A DNA stretch of 64,000 nucleotides from Sepioteuthis lessoniana (GCA_963585895.1 OY757924.1:56706824-56770823), one strand, 5' to 3'; positions 10,961-22,023 are shown, counted from the stretch's first letter. A program made the numbers and translations. Notes: generated by a model not told the origin, from the letters alone.

Positions 10961-11096
10961 GCACCTCAGATGGTGTAATAGTCAGCAAGCTTGATAAGTA
11001 AATATTCCCGAGTGAGTTTGAGTCTCATCGGGTGCCTCATTCATTCGGCCTTGTGCCACATTGAAGCAAAATACATCGTTAATTACTTCATATATA
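10958..11096 (+). mobile_element. SINE-D copy with (TA)n tail
   Basis: Head GCACCTCAGATGGTGTAATA, B-box-like GAGTTTGAGTCTCATCGGG and the GCCTTGTGCCACATTGAAG block. It ends in TTACTTCATATATA and forms the left arm of an inverted repeat with 11229-11286. Confidence 0.75.
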
Positions 11097-11188
11097 TATA
11101 TATATATATAATATAATATAATATAATATAATAAGATTACTTCATATACATATATATATATATGTATATATATATATAATATAATTAC

Positions 11189-11231
<43 letters not shown>
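11091..11231. repeat. compound (TA)n / (TAATA)n tract
   Basis: TA runs interspersed with ATAAT repeats and a second TTACTTCATATA, apparently slippage products of the SINE-D tail. Confidence 0.85.
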
Positions 11232-11236
<5 letters not shown>

Positions 11237-11286
11237 GTAATTGGCGAAGTGTTTTGCTTCGATGTGGCACAAAGCCGAATGAATGG
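11229..11286 (-). mobile_element. SINE-D 3' fragment (inverted arm)
   Basis: Reverse complement of the SINE-D 3' end, from TGAAGTAATTGGCGAAG to GGCACAAAGCCGAATGAAT. Confidence 0.7.
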
Positions 11287-11287
11287 G

Positions 11288-11333
11288 GTAGGATCTCGCG
11301 TGTCTAGCCATACTGATGAGTCCTGATACAACG

Positions 11334-11340
<7 letters not shown>
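11288..11340 (+). mobile_element. SINE-H copy 3: hammerhead core only
   Basis: GATCTCGCGTGTCTAGCCAT precedes CTGATGAG (11313-11320) and GAAAC (11333-11337). Stem III and the cleavage site are lost to a (CA)n run. The B box part is missing. Confidence 0.65.
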
Positions 11341-11620
<280 letters not shown>

Positions 11621-11624
11621 GAGA

Positions 11625-11785
11625 GGAGTAAAGCTGATTTGAATTCAGTTTTCCTTCTTCTAAACAGGCTGTCGTTCATTGTACTGGATGTAGACCAGAT
11701 TGATTCGTGCTTTTTCAAAGAATATTAGAGCAAAGTGAAATGCAAACAGCTTCGGCCAGGATTTGAACTCGGATCTTTGATTCAA
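11625..11785 (-). mobile_element. SINE-B copy, deleted
   Basis: Minus-strand SINE-B blocks: GGCCAGGATTTGAACTCGGA (B box, reversed) and TTCCTTCTTCTAAACAGGC. The middle is missing. Confidence 0.55.
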
Positions 11786-12660
11786 TTTTTTTAAATGATT
11801 ATTATAATGAAAGGTTTTTTCAAGAGTGGTGAGTTCATTTATTTTTACCAGGGGTTGATAATTAGTTTACATTCAGTAACCCTCTGTAACAGGCAGTCAA
11901 AGTGGTTCCGTGTATCTGTCCTGAGAATTAAATTTTTTTTATTTCTTTTGCGGACTTTTGTCCTCATGTTGGTAGTTTTTTTTTGTTGTTTTTCTCGCTA
12001 CGTTTCGGCCAAATTTCACCTCTGGCCTCCTTCAGGTGATTAACCGTGACCTCGGATAGGAATGCTGAGTCTTGTAACCGTATCCCCAGTAATTACTGCC
12101 TTCCATAGTTGTTGTCTATCGCACTACAAAAAAAAAAAAAAAATTAATCCTTAGATTAAGAAGCCTCATCTCAAAAGGATTCCCAATAAAGACAATGCAT
12201 CAGTCCTGTTTTAATTTCAATGAGCACTGTAGCGAATATCCGTTTTTAGGGGTTTAGTATTTTTGAATAATCTAATCTACAACTTTTTTTCTTCGGTGAG
12301 TATCCTACGGTGTATTTTGCCCGGCGGTGGTTGGGGATGAAGAAGCAGTCCCCACTTACTGAACCTTGTGATTGTTGGTGTGTGACAATCAAAGACAGAA
12401 AGCTTGCATAAAAACGTCTGAGAAACTGCTGCTTCCCCACGTAGAGAGGCTGAATATCTACATTTTTTTTTTTTTCGTTTGCCGATAACAAAAACGAAGC
12501 GAGATTTCTAGTAATTCCTCAAAGAACGAACAAATACAAGCTGATTGTGATAACAGTTGATGATAAAAACAGTTTGATTCCTTCCTAAGTAGTTTTAAAA
12601 AAAAATCTTGCAATCTCTTTCCTGTAATAATAGTAATTAGTTTTATTGAAGAGACTTTGA
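11786..12660. other. unassigned AT-rich stretch
   Basis: Several homopolymer runs (T at 11935 and 12463, A at 12127). No gene or repeat family recognised. Confidence 0.45.
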
Positions 12661-12679
12661 GGTAGGGAAGACGAGGTTG

Positions 12680-13358
12680 TCACTTGATCAGTCGGCTGGG
12701 GCTGTAGAATATACCGACTGCACCTCTGCAGAGGGGTAAGACCCCACCACCCAATGAGTGTCCTATTATGACACTAAATAATCTGATGGTGAGGTTCCAA
12801 TGATACTAGGGGTTTTGAGGAATGTAGAGTTCCTCTTCATTGTCATTGCTCCCAGGTCTACTCTGGCCCGGAGTGGTAGCACCTGATAGGGCCCTATCTA
12901 TGAGTTAAATAGAACTAACGGCGTACTTAGGCTAAACTGAATTGTTTGATTAAACTGAATAGCTTGAAAAAGAAATGTTTATGACAATTAAACCGTGCTT
13001 ACATTTAAATTGCGTGCTTATGCTAAACTGAAATATTTGAAATGGAACTGTTTTTTGACATTGAAACTGTACTTAAACGCAACTGATTTGATTAATATAG
13101 AACTGTTTTGACATTTAACTGTGCGTAAAGAAAATCTGAACTTATACTAAACTGAACTTGCTGAATTAGAACTGCTTGACCTAACTGAATAACTTGAAAT
13201 AGAATTGTTTTTCATAATTAAACTGTACTTACATTTAAATTGCGTACTTATCCTAAACTGATTAGTTTGAAATAGGACTATTTTCATAAAAATGAATTTG
13301 GCGTTAAATAACCTACAAAGGGTGATATGCCATAAAACCCAACCAACCAACCAACCGA
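12680..13358 (+). mobile_element. composite element, copy 3
   Basis: Near full length. The head has CAGTCGGCTGGGGCTGTAG and CCGACTGCA; body from about 12905 to 13280; tail GGCGTTAAATAACC / GGGTGATATGCC ending in CCAACCAACC. Head and body are very similar to copy 1 at 120-923, including order and spacing of the body units, so both stem from one subfamily. Confidence 0.8.
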
Positions 13359-13523
13359 AAAATCATCCGCCTTCACTTTGTTAATTTTTTTTTAAATCAT
13401 TGAATTGTTAACCAGTGTCCTAATTCACATGAAAGTGAAATGGGTTTAGTCCCAGACTACATGACTTTTTTCTTGTCAGTGTAATTTTCTCTTAGGTAGA
13501 CTACATTGCTCAAGGATTCCAGG

Positions 13524-13635
13524 ACACCTTGTGTTGTGTAATAGATGGCAGACAATTAGTGAGTTCGGTTCTCACCGTGTGCTTCATATCTCTGGTCTTA
13601 AGCCCAACTTAGCTATGCTTAGTAAATCATTTGGG
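13524..13635 (+). mobile_element. SINE-D copy, diverged
   Basis: GTTGTGTAATAGATGGCAG and GAGTTCGGTTCTCACCGTG mark degraded A and B boxes. Confidence 0.5.
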
Positions 13636-14085
13636 TGCGTCTGTGGGGATCGAATAATAAATAAAAACTCAATAACATTAAAAATAAAATAAAGATAAAA
13701 TAAACACAAAATAATAAAAAATATATAGAAAAAAATAACAACTTCCCCGGAGGCCTCTGACAGGCAGGACAATCAACGCATGCCTGAAAATATAGGCTTT
13801 CAGGCGCCAAAAAGAAACTCCTTCTTAGATTCCTATAAACACCTCAACCGTAAGGACGGCTATTTTACTTGTTCGCGAAAAACATTCTTCTCCACAAAAT
13901 AGTTGCAAACCATAGAATAAAAGTTGAGTTTGAAAGTATCCCAGTCTTTTTTCCATCATTCATTTCTTTTCAGCCTGAACAACCGACAAAAGAAGATAAT
14001 AAAATGAATGGGGATAAAAAGAAAAAGTAAGTGACCAACTTCATAAGCTTTCCCAACACACCCAAACCTCTTATACCCCATACTT
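13636..14085. other. unassigned AT-rich stretch
   Basis: No recognisable element. Two overlapping minus-strand frames near 13584-13810 are hydrophobic low-complexity translations of A-rich DNA. Confidence 0.45.
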
Positions 14086-14159
14086 CACGTGATACAATGA
14101 TTTGATAATTAGTTCAGTTGACCATTACTAGTAGGTATGACCTCACATTTTTTACATTT

Positions 14160-14385
14160 CTTCCTCGTACAATTTTATACGTAAATCAAAATTAAAATGA
14201 AAATTATTTTCTTTACTCGTTTTGCTTAGGAAGAAAAACGCGTTTTTCATGAAAACATTTTTTTTCATTAATTATAATTTCTTCCAGCATTTTATTTTCT
14301 TCAAATTACTTTAATAGTCTTTTTCTACAAAAATACGTAAATGCTTTTTCTTCTTTTAAAACCGGTTTCCTTGTTTTGATGGAAT
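14160..14385. other. unassigned AT-rich stretch
   Basis: T-rich sequence, nothing recognised. Confidence 0.4.
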
Positions 14386-14387
14386 AT

Positions 14388-14890
14388 TAACCTTCGTGGG
14401 TTATTTGATGCCAAAGCCATCCTTGTCGAAGATCGAAAGTAATACTATTCCACCCATAGCTAGGAGAACAAGTGGCTTCATACCTTTCCCAAGAGTGGAC
14501 ATAATAGCGCGGCTGGAGGTCGAACACGCTGATTACCCTATTTACCAACCCCTCCGCACGGGTAGGATATGAAACAAGGTCAATTTTTAAGCAGAGTTTA
14601 ACAGGTTTGAATTCAGAGTTTTCTTTCTCCTAGACTAGTTACCTCACCAAAGCTGAAAAACCTAGTCTGTCCTACTATTTACCCATAGCTACTATTTACC
14701 CATAGAATGATTGGATTCATACCTTTCCCAAGGGTATTAGTGCTATGTGAAATGCAATCAGTGTCGTCCAGGATTTGAATTCGTATCGCCGTGTCCATTT
14801 CCTACGACGATAACCATTACACCACGGGCACCTCCTGAACACGCTGATTACGATGTGGTAGTCCACTACGTTAGTCATCACGCCCGGTGA
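14388..14890 (-). mobile_element. SINE-C copy split by a SINE-B insertion
   Basis: The minus-strand SINE-C has its shared tail at 14388-14420 and its middle at 14450-14536. It resumes at 14837-14890 with GTAGTCCACTACGTTAG and the head. The interruption is exactly the SINE-B at 14537-14836. Confidence 0.75.
14537..14836 (-). mobile_element. SINE-B insertion with 15-bp target-site duplication
   Basis: A 300-bp minus-strand SINE-B lies between two copies of GAACACGCTGATTAC (14522-14536 and 14837-14851). The B box is GAATTCAAATCCTGG reversed and the head is GCCCGTGGTGTAATGGTTAT reversed. An internal ACTATTTACCCATAG duplication is at 14672-14705. A duplication of this size fits LINE-type target-primed insertion. 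Confidence 0.85.
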
Positions 14891-14894
14891 ACTC

Positions 14895-15580
14895 TCTCCG
14901 CCTCGGAAAACAGAAGAAGCTTAAAAACGAATAAAAAATTAAATTGTTCGAAGAAAGTTCAATACTTAGGTTTCTAAAGGGCGTCAGTCAGAAGTGAACA
15001 CAAATGGACCCGCTTGAAACTCAACTTGGATCACTGATTTCACTTTCTGAGCCGAAAACTATTACGATACACTCGCCTTCCTTAAATAGATCAACGTATA
15101 AAAATGGAGAAAACTTTTTAAAAGTTCATGACTCCTATTTATCAGGCCAGTTTTGAAGTTGGCAAACAATTTCCTTTCAGGATATTTGTTTAAAATACTT
15201 GCAAAGTATTTCGGAAATAGTTCCCATTCTCCTATTTCATAAATAAAAGGATGTTGCTCTGAGGCAGTAATTCCCATTCGGACATTGTAATAACCAAACG
15301 CGTCCGTTTTGGTCGGAAAGTGAGTACTGTAAAATGTCATTATCCGCAAAGGATACTAAATGTTTTAGTTGCACCAACGTATTAAACGCCTTTGCTAGCT
15401 TTTCTTTTATTTGGCTCAATGGTAGAGCAGAGGATTGAATCTAGAAGAAACTTTTATCAACTATTTAAGCATCTACAACACCTTAATAGAGTAGAGAATT
15501 ACTGGTCGGTGTAAAAGTTTATATAAGGGGTCTGTTAGACTTGAGCTGGTTTATTTATTCAGTGGCATATCAACTCTTCA
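14895..15580. other. unassigned stretch with a 95-residue frame
   Basis: The minus-strand frame 15062-15349 has a mixed, protein-like composition and is not low complexity. A second frame, 15237-15419, overlaps it in another phase. I recognise no domain, see no flanking exon with matching phase and cannot tell coding from chance. Confidence 0.3.
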
Positions 15581-15584
15581 ACAA

Positions 15585-16530
15585 CCCTGTCAGCTGGTGC
15601 TTCATTATACACCAACTGCGTCTCGGCTGAGAGGTAACCTTCTTCCCCAATGAGTGTCTTGGAAAAGACACAAAACAACCTGATGGTAAAGCTTTAGTTC
15701 TAGAACTTTGGGGGATTCTATCAATAGGTCAAATAGAACTGTTTGACATTTAAACTGTGTGCAAAAAAAAAAAAAAGAAAAAAAGATTGATGCGAAATTG
15801 AACAGATGGAAATAGAACTGTTTGACCACTTAACGGTGTGCAAACATATGAGAGATGTTTAATTGAATTATTAGTGATATATAGCAATACTTGGAACGAT
15901 TCAACTGTGTGCAGACGAATGAGTAATGTTGAAGAGAATTATCTGTGCTAAATAGGAAAACTTGAAACTCTTTAACTGTGTGCCTAAATTGAATTATTGG
16001 TTTTATATAGCAATACTTGGAACAATCTGACTTAGTGAAAATGAATGGTGTTGATTAGAATAAGTATTAAATAGGATTTTTGTACTCAGCCCTATAAGGT
16101 GAGGATCAAGGATAAGGTGGAGCAATCCTGGGAATGGAATAGCACCCTACCCTACACCTCGGTATAGTAGCTATTGAAAAGGGAGCCTTCGGATCACCCT
16201 CGACTATGGTCGCCAACCTTACTTTTACTTGTAACTATATCAATGTCAGCAAATAAATGATTAATGTTGAATTGAATTATCGGTGTTAGATAGCAACAAC
16301 TGAAACCATTTAACGGCGTGTTAACAAACTATTAATTGTAAATAAAATTATTCGTGTTAGATAGAAATAATGGAAACCATTTAATTGTATACAATACAAT
16401 GAGCTCAGGCTCATTTAAAAATATGAACAAAATGTGTTTACAAATCAAATGTATTTAATATATAAGTATAAAGAGGATTTGGTATTAAATAATCTACAAT
16501 GGTCGATGTGCCATAAAACCAAACAAAACC
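15585..16530 (+). mobile_element. composite element, copy 4, with SINE-A inside
   Basis: Diverged head 15585-15740 (CTGTCAGCTGGTGCTTC and CACCAACTGCG). A long body of ACTTGGAACGATTCAACTGTG-type units runs to about 16440, interrupted by a SINE-A 3' part at 16085-16238. Tail at 16465-16530 with GGTATTAAATAATC and GGTCGATGTGCC. Confidence 0.75.
16085..16238 (+). mobile_element. SINE-A 3' part, inserted in composite element
   Basis: Begins at GCCCTATAAGGTGAGGATCA, continues through GGAGCAATCCTGGG and CCTCGGTATAGTAGC and ends GCCAACCTTACTTTTA. The tRNA-like head is absent, so it is 5'-truncated, as expected for LINE-mobilised copies. Confidence 0.7.
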
Positions 16531-16584
16531 AACTCCTTATGGGTTATGTAATGCCGAAATTTGACTAATTTTGAAAATATTTGT

Positions 16585-16645
16585 TTTTGTTTGGTTTGTA
16601 TATCAACTCATCACGGGTTATTCAATGCCAAAATTTGATTTATTT
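16585..16645 (-). mobile_element. shared hairpin tail, inverted
   Basis: TTTGGTTTGTATATCAAC and GGGTTATTCAATGCCAAAAT are the reverse of the SINE-C/composite tail. Confidence 0.55.
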
Positions 16646-16668
16646 CTAAGTACGTGATGCATTCAATA

Positions 16669-17215
16669 AATTTCCAGACTTTTTTGTATAGGCATTTAGA
16701 ATTGTCGTAGACTCTTGAAACTTCATTGTTATTGTTATACATCTTATGGGATGACTGAACAATTTTCAGGGTTTCAGGTTCAAATGAACAGCTACAGCAG
16801 CAATTGGAATACACCCTACTAAAGCCTGATTGTCACAGACAGCAGTAATTGGAATTCACCCTACTAATGCCTGATTGTCTCAGACAGCAGCAATTGGAAT
16901 ACACCCTACTAAAGCCTGATTGTCACAGCTGGTGAAGTTCAAAAATGCTATCTGGACGTGAGGATACTTTAAGAGAACGATATGCAATAAAATTCTGTTT
17001 TAAACTCGGAAAAAATATCACAAAAAACGTACGGAATACTTCAGACTGCTTTTGGACCATCTTGCAAGAATGGAGCATAAATTTTGATTCAAGGAAGGCA
17101 GATAGTCTGTGAGGGATGATAAGAGGTGTGGGAGAAGTAAGCAAGTCAATACACCAGAGTTGATTGGCCAAAGGGTTAGGGTTACTATGTTGAGGTTTTA
17201 AGGGAGTTCATGAAG
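16669..17215 (+). pseudogene. mariner transposase pseudogene, 5' part
   Basis: Begins with the inverted-repeat sequence TTTCCAGACTTTTTTGTAT. A 45-bp unit is tandemly triplicated in the leader (unit starts near 16801, 16846, 16891). A start codon at 16944 opens a frame with the mariner helix-turn-helix opening (ERYAIKFCFKLGKN), which then breaks down through frameshifts and stops. It stops at 17215, fused to a composite element head, so the 3' half is lost. It shares an internal deletion with the copy at 34369-35233. Transposase would bind the inverted repeats and cut at TA; this copy cannot make it. Confidence 0.75.
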
Positions 17216-17525
17216 AGATTCCGCCGGAAGAGGCCTGGGATATGACATTAAACCATCTGATGGTGGGGCTCCAGCCTTGGAGATTTGGGGATATGGAGTT
17301 CCACTTCATTGCTATTGCCCTTAGGTCCACTCGAACCTAGAGCAGTAGCACCTGATAGGGTCCTATCTATTGGTCAAATAGAAAAAACTGTGTGCAAACT
17401 AATCACTGATGTTAAATTGTCACTGTTATATAGCAATACTTGAAACCATTTAACTGTGTGCAAAAGATATCAGGTTCGTTTAAGAATATTATCAACAAAA
17501 TGTTTACTAATCATATACATATTTA

Positions 17526-17575
<50 letters not shown>

Positions 17576-17640
17576 GATTTGGTTTTAAATAACCAACAAT
17601 GGTTGATATGCCATAAATCCAGACCAAACTAAACCAAACC
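17216..17640 (+). mobile_element. composite element, copy 5
   Basis: The head starts mid-way at GATATGACATTAAACC, joined to the mariner remnant. Body 17370-17525, (TA)n at 17529-17572, tail 17573-17640 with GGTTGATATGCC. Confidence 0.7.
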
Positions 17641-18165
17641 AATTTCTTGATCCATTTGTTATACCTATGGATGGAATTTGAATGCTTTAACAAACTCTTA
17701 AGTCTCCAATTTACTACTGATATGAAAAGTCCCACCGATATTTCATCAACTTCAAAGGGCGCAGCAAAAAAATGGTTGGGCAATTCTATCGCTCCTAAAT
17801 GTATCTAACATTCATTGCTTTTTTATACCTATATAAAAGCCAGATTATCTCTAGGATATGAGTAGGCACCTATCAGCTTATTTTGTCTATTCTGGATCGG
17901 GTGTAGGACCGATTGCGTAGACTTGTGAGTTAGAATCACCACTCGTTACTTCTGCCACTTTCTCATCGTCCGAATGTAGCCATTAGTCTCTTTTATATCG
18001 TTACTTTTATGGAAGATGTTCAGATGAGCAGCATCCACTGGTTCAACTCCGTTCAAGAGTTTTCACAGAGAACTTGCTTGGCTATATCTAGACAGCCGCA
18101 GCCGCAGCTGCAGTTTTCTGAATTTTCCTAACACCAGACACATATTCCTTGAACTTTTGCACTGT
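17641..18165. other. unassigned stretch
   Basis: No recognised repeat. 18090-18110 contains GCCGCAGCCGCAGCTGCAG, a short GC-rich run. Confidence 0.4.
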
Positions 18166-18300
18166 GGATTAAATTCTTTCGTCAATATTTTCCTCCCAGC
18201 TTCAACACTGGACGTTTTTAAGTTCAAGATTGATAAATGTCTTATCTTTTCTAAGGATTTTTTCCTTTCTCGTTTATTTGTAATAAACTTTTATTACATC
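18165..18300 (+). pseudogene. LINE reverse-transcriptase C-terminal remnant (CR1-like, weak)
   Basis: One plus-strand frame reads NSFVNIFLPASTLDVFKFKIDK. Many CR1/Jockey-type LINE proteins end in a WNSLP block followed by a Ser-Leu-...-Phe-Lys-...-Asp-Lys block, and this follows that pattern. It is short and has no upstream reverse transcriptase, so the call rests on the pattern alone. Confidence 0.35.
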
Positions 18301-18524
18301 CTTACCTTTTATTTGGGATTTTGCTAACCTTTTCGCATGGAGGTAAAGCTCAATGTTACTAAACATCTTAATCTGTGGTAGTTTGGAGATTTATTTTCAT
18401 GTGTCTTTGTAATACTCTTTTTAAAAATCCTTGACCTTAATTAGTCATGTGACCAACTGGTTTTCCTTAGGGTGGCTTTGGGTATAAGATATACTAACTC
18501 TGTTCCTTAATAGATGGGGGGGAT

Positions 18525-18757
18525 GTCCTCGTGGTGTAATGGTTAAAGCGATGGACAGCGGAATCGGAGTAAGCGAGTTCGAACTCCAGTCGCGCTATTA
18601 CGTTCACTTTCGGACAAATACCCTTGGAAAATGTATGAACCCCCTTATCCTCCCAGCTATGGGTTAAATAGCACCACAACTGTTCTTTTCGAAGAAGGGC
18701 TTTGGCATTAAATAACCCACGAAGGTTGATATGTCATTAAACAAAGAAACCAAACCA
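18525..18757 (+). mobile_element. SINE-C copy, full length
   Basis: A-box-like CGTGGTGTAATGGTTAAAG, B box GAGTTCGAACTCCAG, then CTTGGAAAATGTATG and the shared tail GGCATTAAATAACC / GGTTGATATGTC, ending in AAACCAAACC. It is a tRNA-derived head fused to the composite-type tail. Confidence 0.8.
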
Positions 18758-18779
18758 AACTTAATAGTTGTTTTATTTA

Positions 18780-19032
18780 GTGTGTGAAATGGAAAGGGAC
18801 CCGACGACCCGAGTTCAAAACCTGGACGAGGCTGTTTGTATTTCACATAGCTCTTGAGAAATATATAAATTCTTCTACTTCTATCTATGAGTAAACAGCA
18901 AGGCAGGCTGAAATTTGGTATGGCAACCATTCTTGGAGAATGAGAACCCTGAATTCAAACCAGTTGTACTCTGTTTAAAAACTGTTTATATCACATCCTG
19001 CCTATGACGGAGGGAGTGGATAAATATATACA
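18780..19032 (+). mobile_element. SINE-B copy lacking its A box
   Basis: B box GAGTTCAAAACCTGG, CACATAGCTCTTGAGAAA, then CAACCATTCTTGGAGAA and CACATCCTGCCTATGACGG. Several internal deletions. Confidence 0.65.
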
Positions 19033-19798
19033 TTTGATGTGAGAACTTGATATGTAAAAATAGCGACTATCATAGCTCAATTGATGGACCTGTGGTTGAG
19101 GCAGAGAGATGTGATTTCGAATTTATTTACAAATCATCCTGTTCCTTCGATTGGAGACAGATGATCTAAACAGTTTGATGAAAAGCAAATGAAATAAAAA
19201 AAAAGATGTGACGAAAGCTTGAGGGTCTGTTTCATAGAGTGGGTATCTGTCTCCCGTCAACTTAATTTTGTTTACTCATCACCAAAATTTAAGAGAGTTA
19301 TTGGAGGCAACGGAAGTATGGATTTAAAAAAACCTGATTACCCACCTTAACAAAGTAACGTGCAAAACAAAGATAAAGTGAAATTACAGGCAAAATACGG
19401 ATAATCAGAATGAATAAAACCTGAGATTATTCCCAATAGCAAAAGTATATTCTGTTTGTAGTTTGTTGTTGCTTTTTACGGTATGTCAACCTTTCTTATG
19501 ATATTTTATGCTGAATTAGGATTTTTATTTTTGCATTTTGTATACATTTTAATAATTTATTACATAGTCGCGTTTTCCTTTAAAAGTCTATAATTTCGCT
19601 GGCTTTTCGTTAAAAGAGTTCTGTTAGTTTTTGGCCTTAAAATATGTCTTTTTTATAGGGTCTAACTTTGTGCATTCCAGAACGATATGCTTTACTGTAA
19701 TTATTGTGCCACATGTGTATTTCAGCTGTTCCCTTTGCTTTAATATAAAGGCATGAGTCAGAGCGGGTTTTTTCCCACCCTATTGTCACATGACTAAC

Positions 19799-19800
<2 letters not shown>
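19033..19800. other. unassigned stretch
   Basis: Ordinary AT-rich DNA without recognisable element. Confidence 0.45.

Positions 19801-19866
<66 letters not shown>
19799..19866. repeat. (CA)n then (TA)n microsatellite
   Basis: About 26 CA units then TA units. Confidence 0.95.
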
Positions 19867-19940
19867 CATGTCTATGTATATAGCCCATTTTTTGGCCCTT
19901 TCCCTCTTTATTTACTTTTTGTTTTTAAACGAGTAAGAAT

Positions 19941-20084
19941 CCATTGAAAGAATATCTTTATGATTAAAAAAAAACTATTTTCTCTCCATTGTGTGATGGC
20001 TACCTGAAGAAGCTTGTTTCTCTTATGGAATGGCCATCTGAAGTAAATTCAGAATAGCCAAATGACGGTTGGTTGAGTTTTTCC

Positions 20085-20122
<38 letters not shown>
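19941..20122 (+). repeat. interspersed repeat with (TA)n tail, copy 1
   Basis: From TGAAAGAATATCTTT to GTTGAGTTTTTCCAATTAT, followed by (TA)n. A second copy is at 61246-61386. Both end at the same base before the TA run, which suggests a defined 3' end. Confidence 0.65.
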
Positions 20123-20125
<3 letters not shown>

Positions 20126-20624
20126 GAGAATATGTTAAGTAAATCTGTCTATTAATTTCTATGCTTCAAAATCGAAATAAAGCCGGTATAAAATTTACAA
20201 TGTTAAGTTTTTAAAAAGTACTCAAATGAAATCAAATGACTTGTCAAAAGTTTCATGAAGATTAAACACTCCGACGTTCAGACAGCAGAAGATTGTTTTG
20301 TTTTTTTTAACTATATATATATATATATATATAGGCTATGCACCATAGTAGGATGATGGACGTTAGGCTACCCAAGTAGCTGTTCTATGGATAATTGCAA
20401 CATGGTAGACGTCCATGACATAAAGCTAAGGAAACATTTTAAAGATTTTGTCTAAGACAATATAGACATTGGAGATTGGTTGTAGACGACTGTATATCGA
20501 TCAATATGAAGAAAGTGATCTGCGAAAGCTGTAAAGTGTTTGGAGCACAGAGAATCCAATACTCATTGCGGAACCAGGACTCTATCTCTGACAATTTGCA
20601 GCCTGCACATGTTCGCAGGGGCAA
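20123..20624. other. unassigned stretch with (TA)n at 20312-20333
   Basis: No other recognised element. Confidence 0.4.
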
Positions 20625-20850
20625 ATTCCTTTGGCATAATGGCTAAAATGCTGGATTTTGACATCGGAATAAGCGAGTTCGAACTCCAGTCGCACTATTA
20701 CGTTCACTTTCGGACTAATACTCTTAGGAAAGATTTGAACCCTCTTATCATTACATCTATGACTAAGATTGTTACTTGTTCTACCACAAGTATGGCTTTG
20801 GCATTAAAAAACTCACGAAGGTTAATATGTCATTAAAAAAATGAAACCAA
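20625..20850 (+). mobile_element. SINE-C copy
   Basis: GGCATAATGGCTAAAATG, B box GAGTTCGAACTCCAG, shared tail GGCATTAAAAAACTC / GGTTAATATGTC. Confidence 0.75.
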
Positions 20851-21165
20851 ACCTGTTTGTAACATCTGTAACAGGGCCTTTTTGTTCAAAGCCGAACTTG
20901 CAAGTCATAAATAACCTCATGACAGTTAACTCAAGAACACGTTTTGCAAAAATCTTTCAGCAGCAACCTTCAGGAAACTTGGGTCAATTCTGTGACAATA
21001 TATGTTGGTCTGCAGCAGGTTTGAGAAGCCAAATGAAAGTACACAGGGACAATGTCAACAGAAAAAACAGCCAACTCATTTGCCAAATAGGATATAAGGC
21101 TTGCAAGGATATACTCTGCCTGAGGAGTCACATGTGCTCCCAAGGGTATTCTTAAAAAATCGAGA
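20851..21165 (+). pseudogene. degraded C2H2 zinc-finger-like sequence
   Basis: A 104-residue plus-strand frame retains two or three blocks of the pattern small-Ala-Gly-Leu-x-Ser-x-(Met/Lys)-x-x-His, such as SAAGLRSQMKVHRD and CLRSHM, with scattered Cys before them. Several Cys and His of the expected C-x2-C-x12-H-x3-5-H spacing are missing. It could be a decayed zinc-finger gene or the zinc-finger N-terminus of a LINE; zinc fingers of this kind occur in both. It sits directly after a SINE-C copy and before a (TA)n run, and I see no intact gene structure. Confidence 0.45.
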
Positions 21166-21177
21166 AGTGGCAGTCCA

Positions 21178-21202
21178 TATATATATATATATATATATAT
21201 AT
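21178..21202. repeat. (TA)n microsatellite
   Basis: About 12 TA units. Confidence 0.9.
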
Positions 21203-21233
21203 ACGAGTTGGAATCAGTTCCAATACTGAAGTT

Positions 21234-21333
21234 ACAACATTTTATGTTTAAATGAAGCTGTGTACTCAACTGAGAAACTTATATATAAGTTTCTCGGCTG
21301 TGTATACACCTTCATTGAAACATAAAATTTTGT
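21234..21333. repeat. foldback palindrome, about 50-bp arms
   Basis: The arms 21234-21284 and 21283-21333 are near-perfect inverted copies with no real loop, centred on CTTATATATAAG. A transcript would form a long hairpin. Confidence 0.8.
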
Positions 21334-21569
21334 GACTAAAGAGATGAAGTCTAGACGTCTCGATGATTCAGCGTCTGTAGTGAAGTCAAACATAATTATA
21401 TCCCCTCTGGATCAGGTCACCATTAATACTAAACAATCTCCACCTCAACTGGACTTCAGCCAAGTTATATTGAATAAAGCTTAAAGCAATTACCTTGTTT
21501 GCATTTTGCGTATTTTAGCGTAAATAAAAGAAATATGAAGACAGTCTTAATACTTTTTTAACACCAGTT

Positions 21570-21792
21570 TTTGGTGAAATACAGGATTGTGCAAGAACAT
21601 GAATGTGACAGTGATGCCATTCGTGATTGGAGCCCTTAAAAAGTGCCCAAGAACCCAAAAAAAGAGACGGTGGAAACTGTAAATCAGAGAAAGAGTCTTA
21701 GAGAGCTGAGGAGACTTGCTGTCATTTGACTTCAGGGAAAAGGAACCAGTTAAAACAAGAGTGAAAAGCTCGTAAGAAGTATAATGATAATA
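21570..21792 (+). pseudogene. R4/Dong-like LINE 3' fragment
   Basis: The plus-strand frame reads MNVTVMPFVIGALKK, matching the block near the end of restriction-like-endonuclease LINE proteins seen better preserved at 54950-55200. The 3' untranslated segment follows, with GGAGACTTGCTGTCA, ending in TAATGATAAT. Strongly 5'-truncated and decayed. Confidence 0.55.
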
Positions 21793-21793
21793 C

Positions 21794-22023
21794 ATTCTCG
21801 TGGTGTAATGGTTAAAGCGATGGACTGCGGAATCGTAGTAAGCGAGTTCGTACTCCAGTCGCACTATTACGTTCACACTAGTATTATCACGTAGGAAAAG
21901 TACGAACCCCCTTATCCTCCCAGCTATGGGTTAAATAATACCACTACTGTTATTCTAGGAGAATAGCTTTGGCATTAAATAACCTACAAAGGTTGATATG
22001 CCATTAAAACAATGAAACCAAAC
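21794..22023 (+). mobile_element. SINE-C copy
   Basis: CGTGGTGTAATGGTTAAAG, B box GAGTTCGTACTCCAG, shared tail GGCATTAAATAACC / GGTTGATATGCC ending in AAACC. It abuts the LINE fragment's AAT-rich tail. Confidence 0.8.

Noticed and set aside
15062-15419. Two overlapping minus-strand frames as a host exon
   Set aside because: Composition is protein-like, but I could not identify a domain or compatible splice partner. Left as unassigned rather than called.
18525-18600. Functional tRNA gene at the SINE-C head (also at other SINE heads)
   Set aside because: A and B boxes are present, but no acceptor stem or consistent anticodon arm can be formed and the sequence continues as a repeat with many copies.
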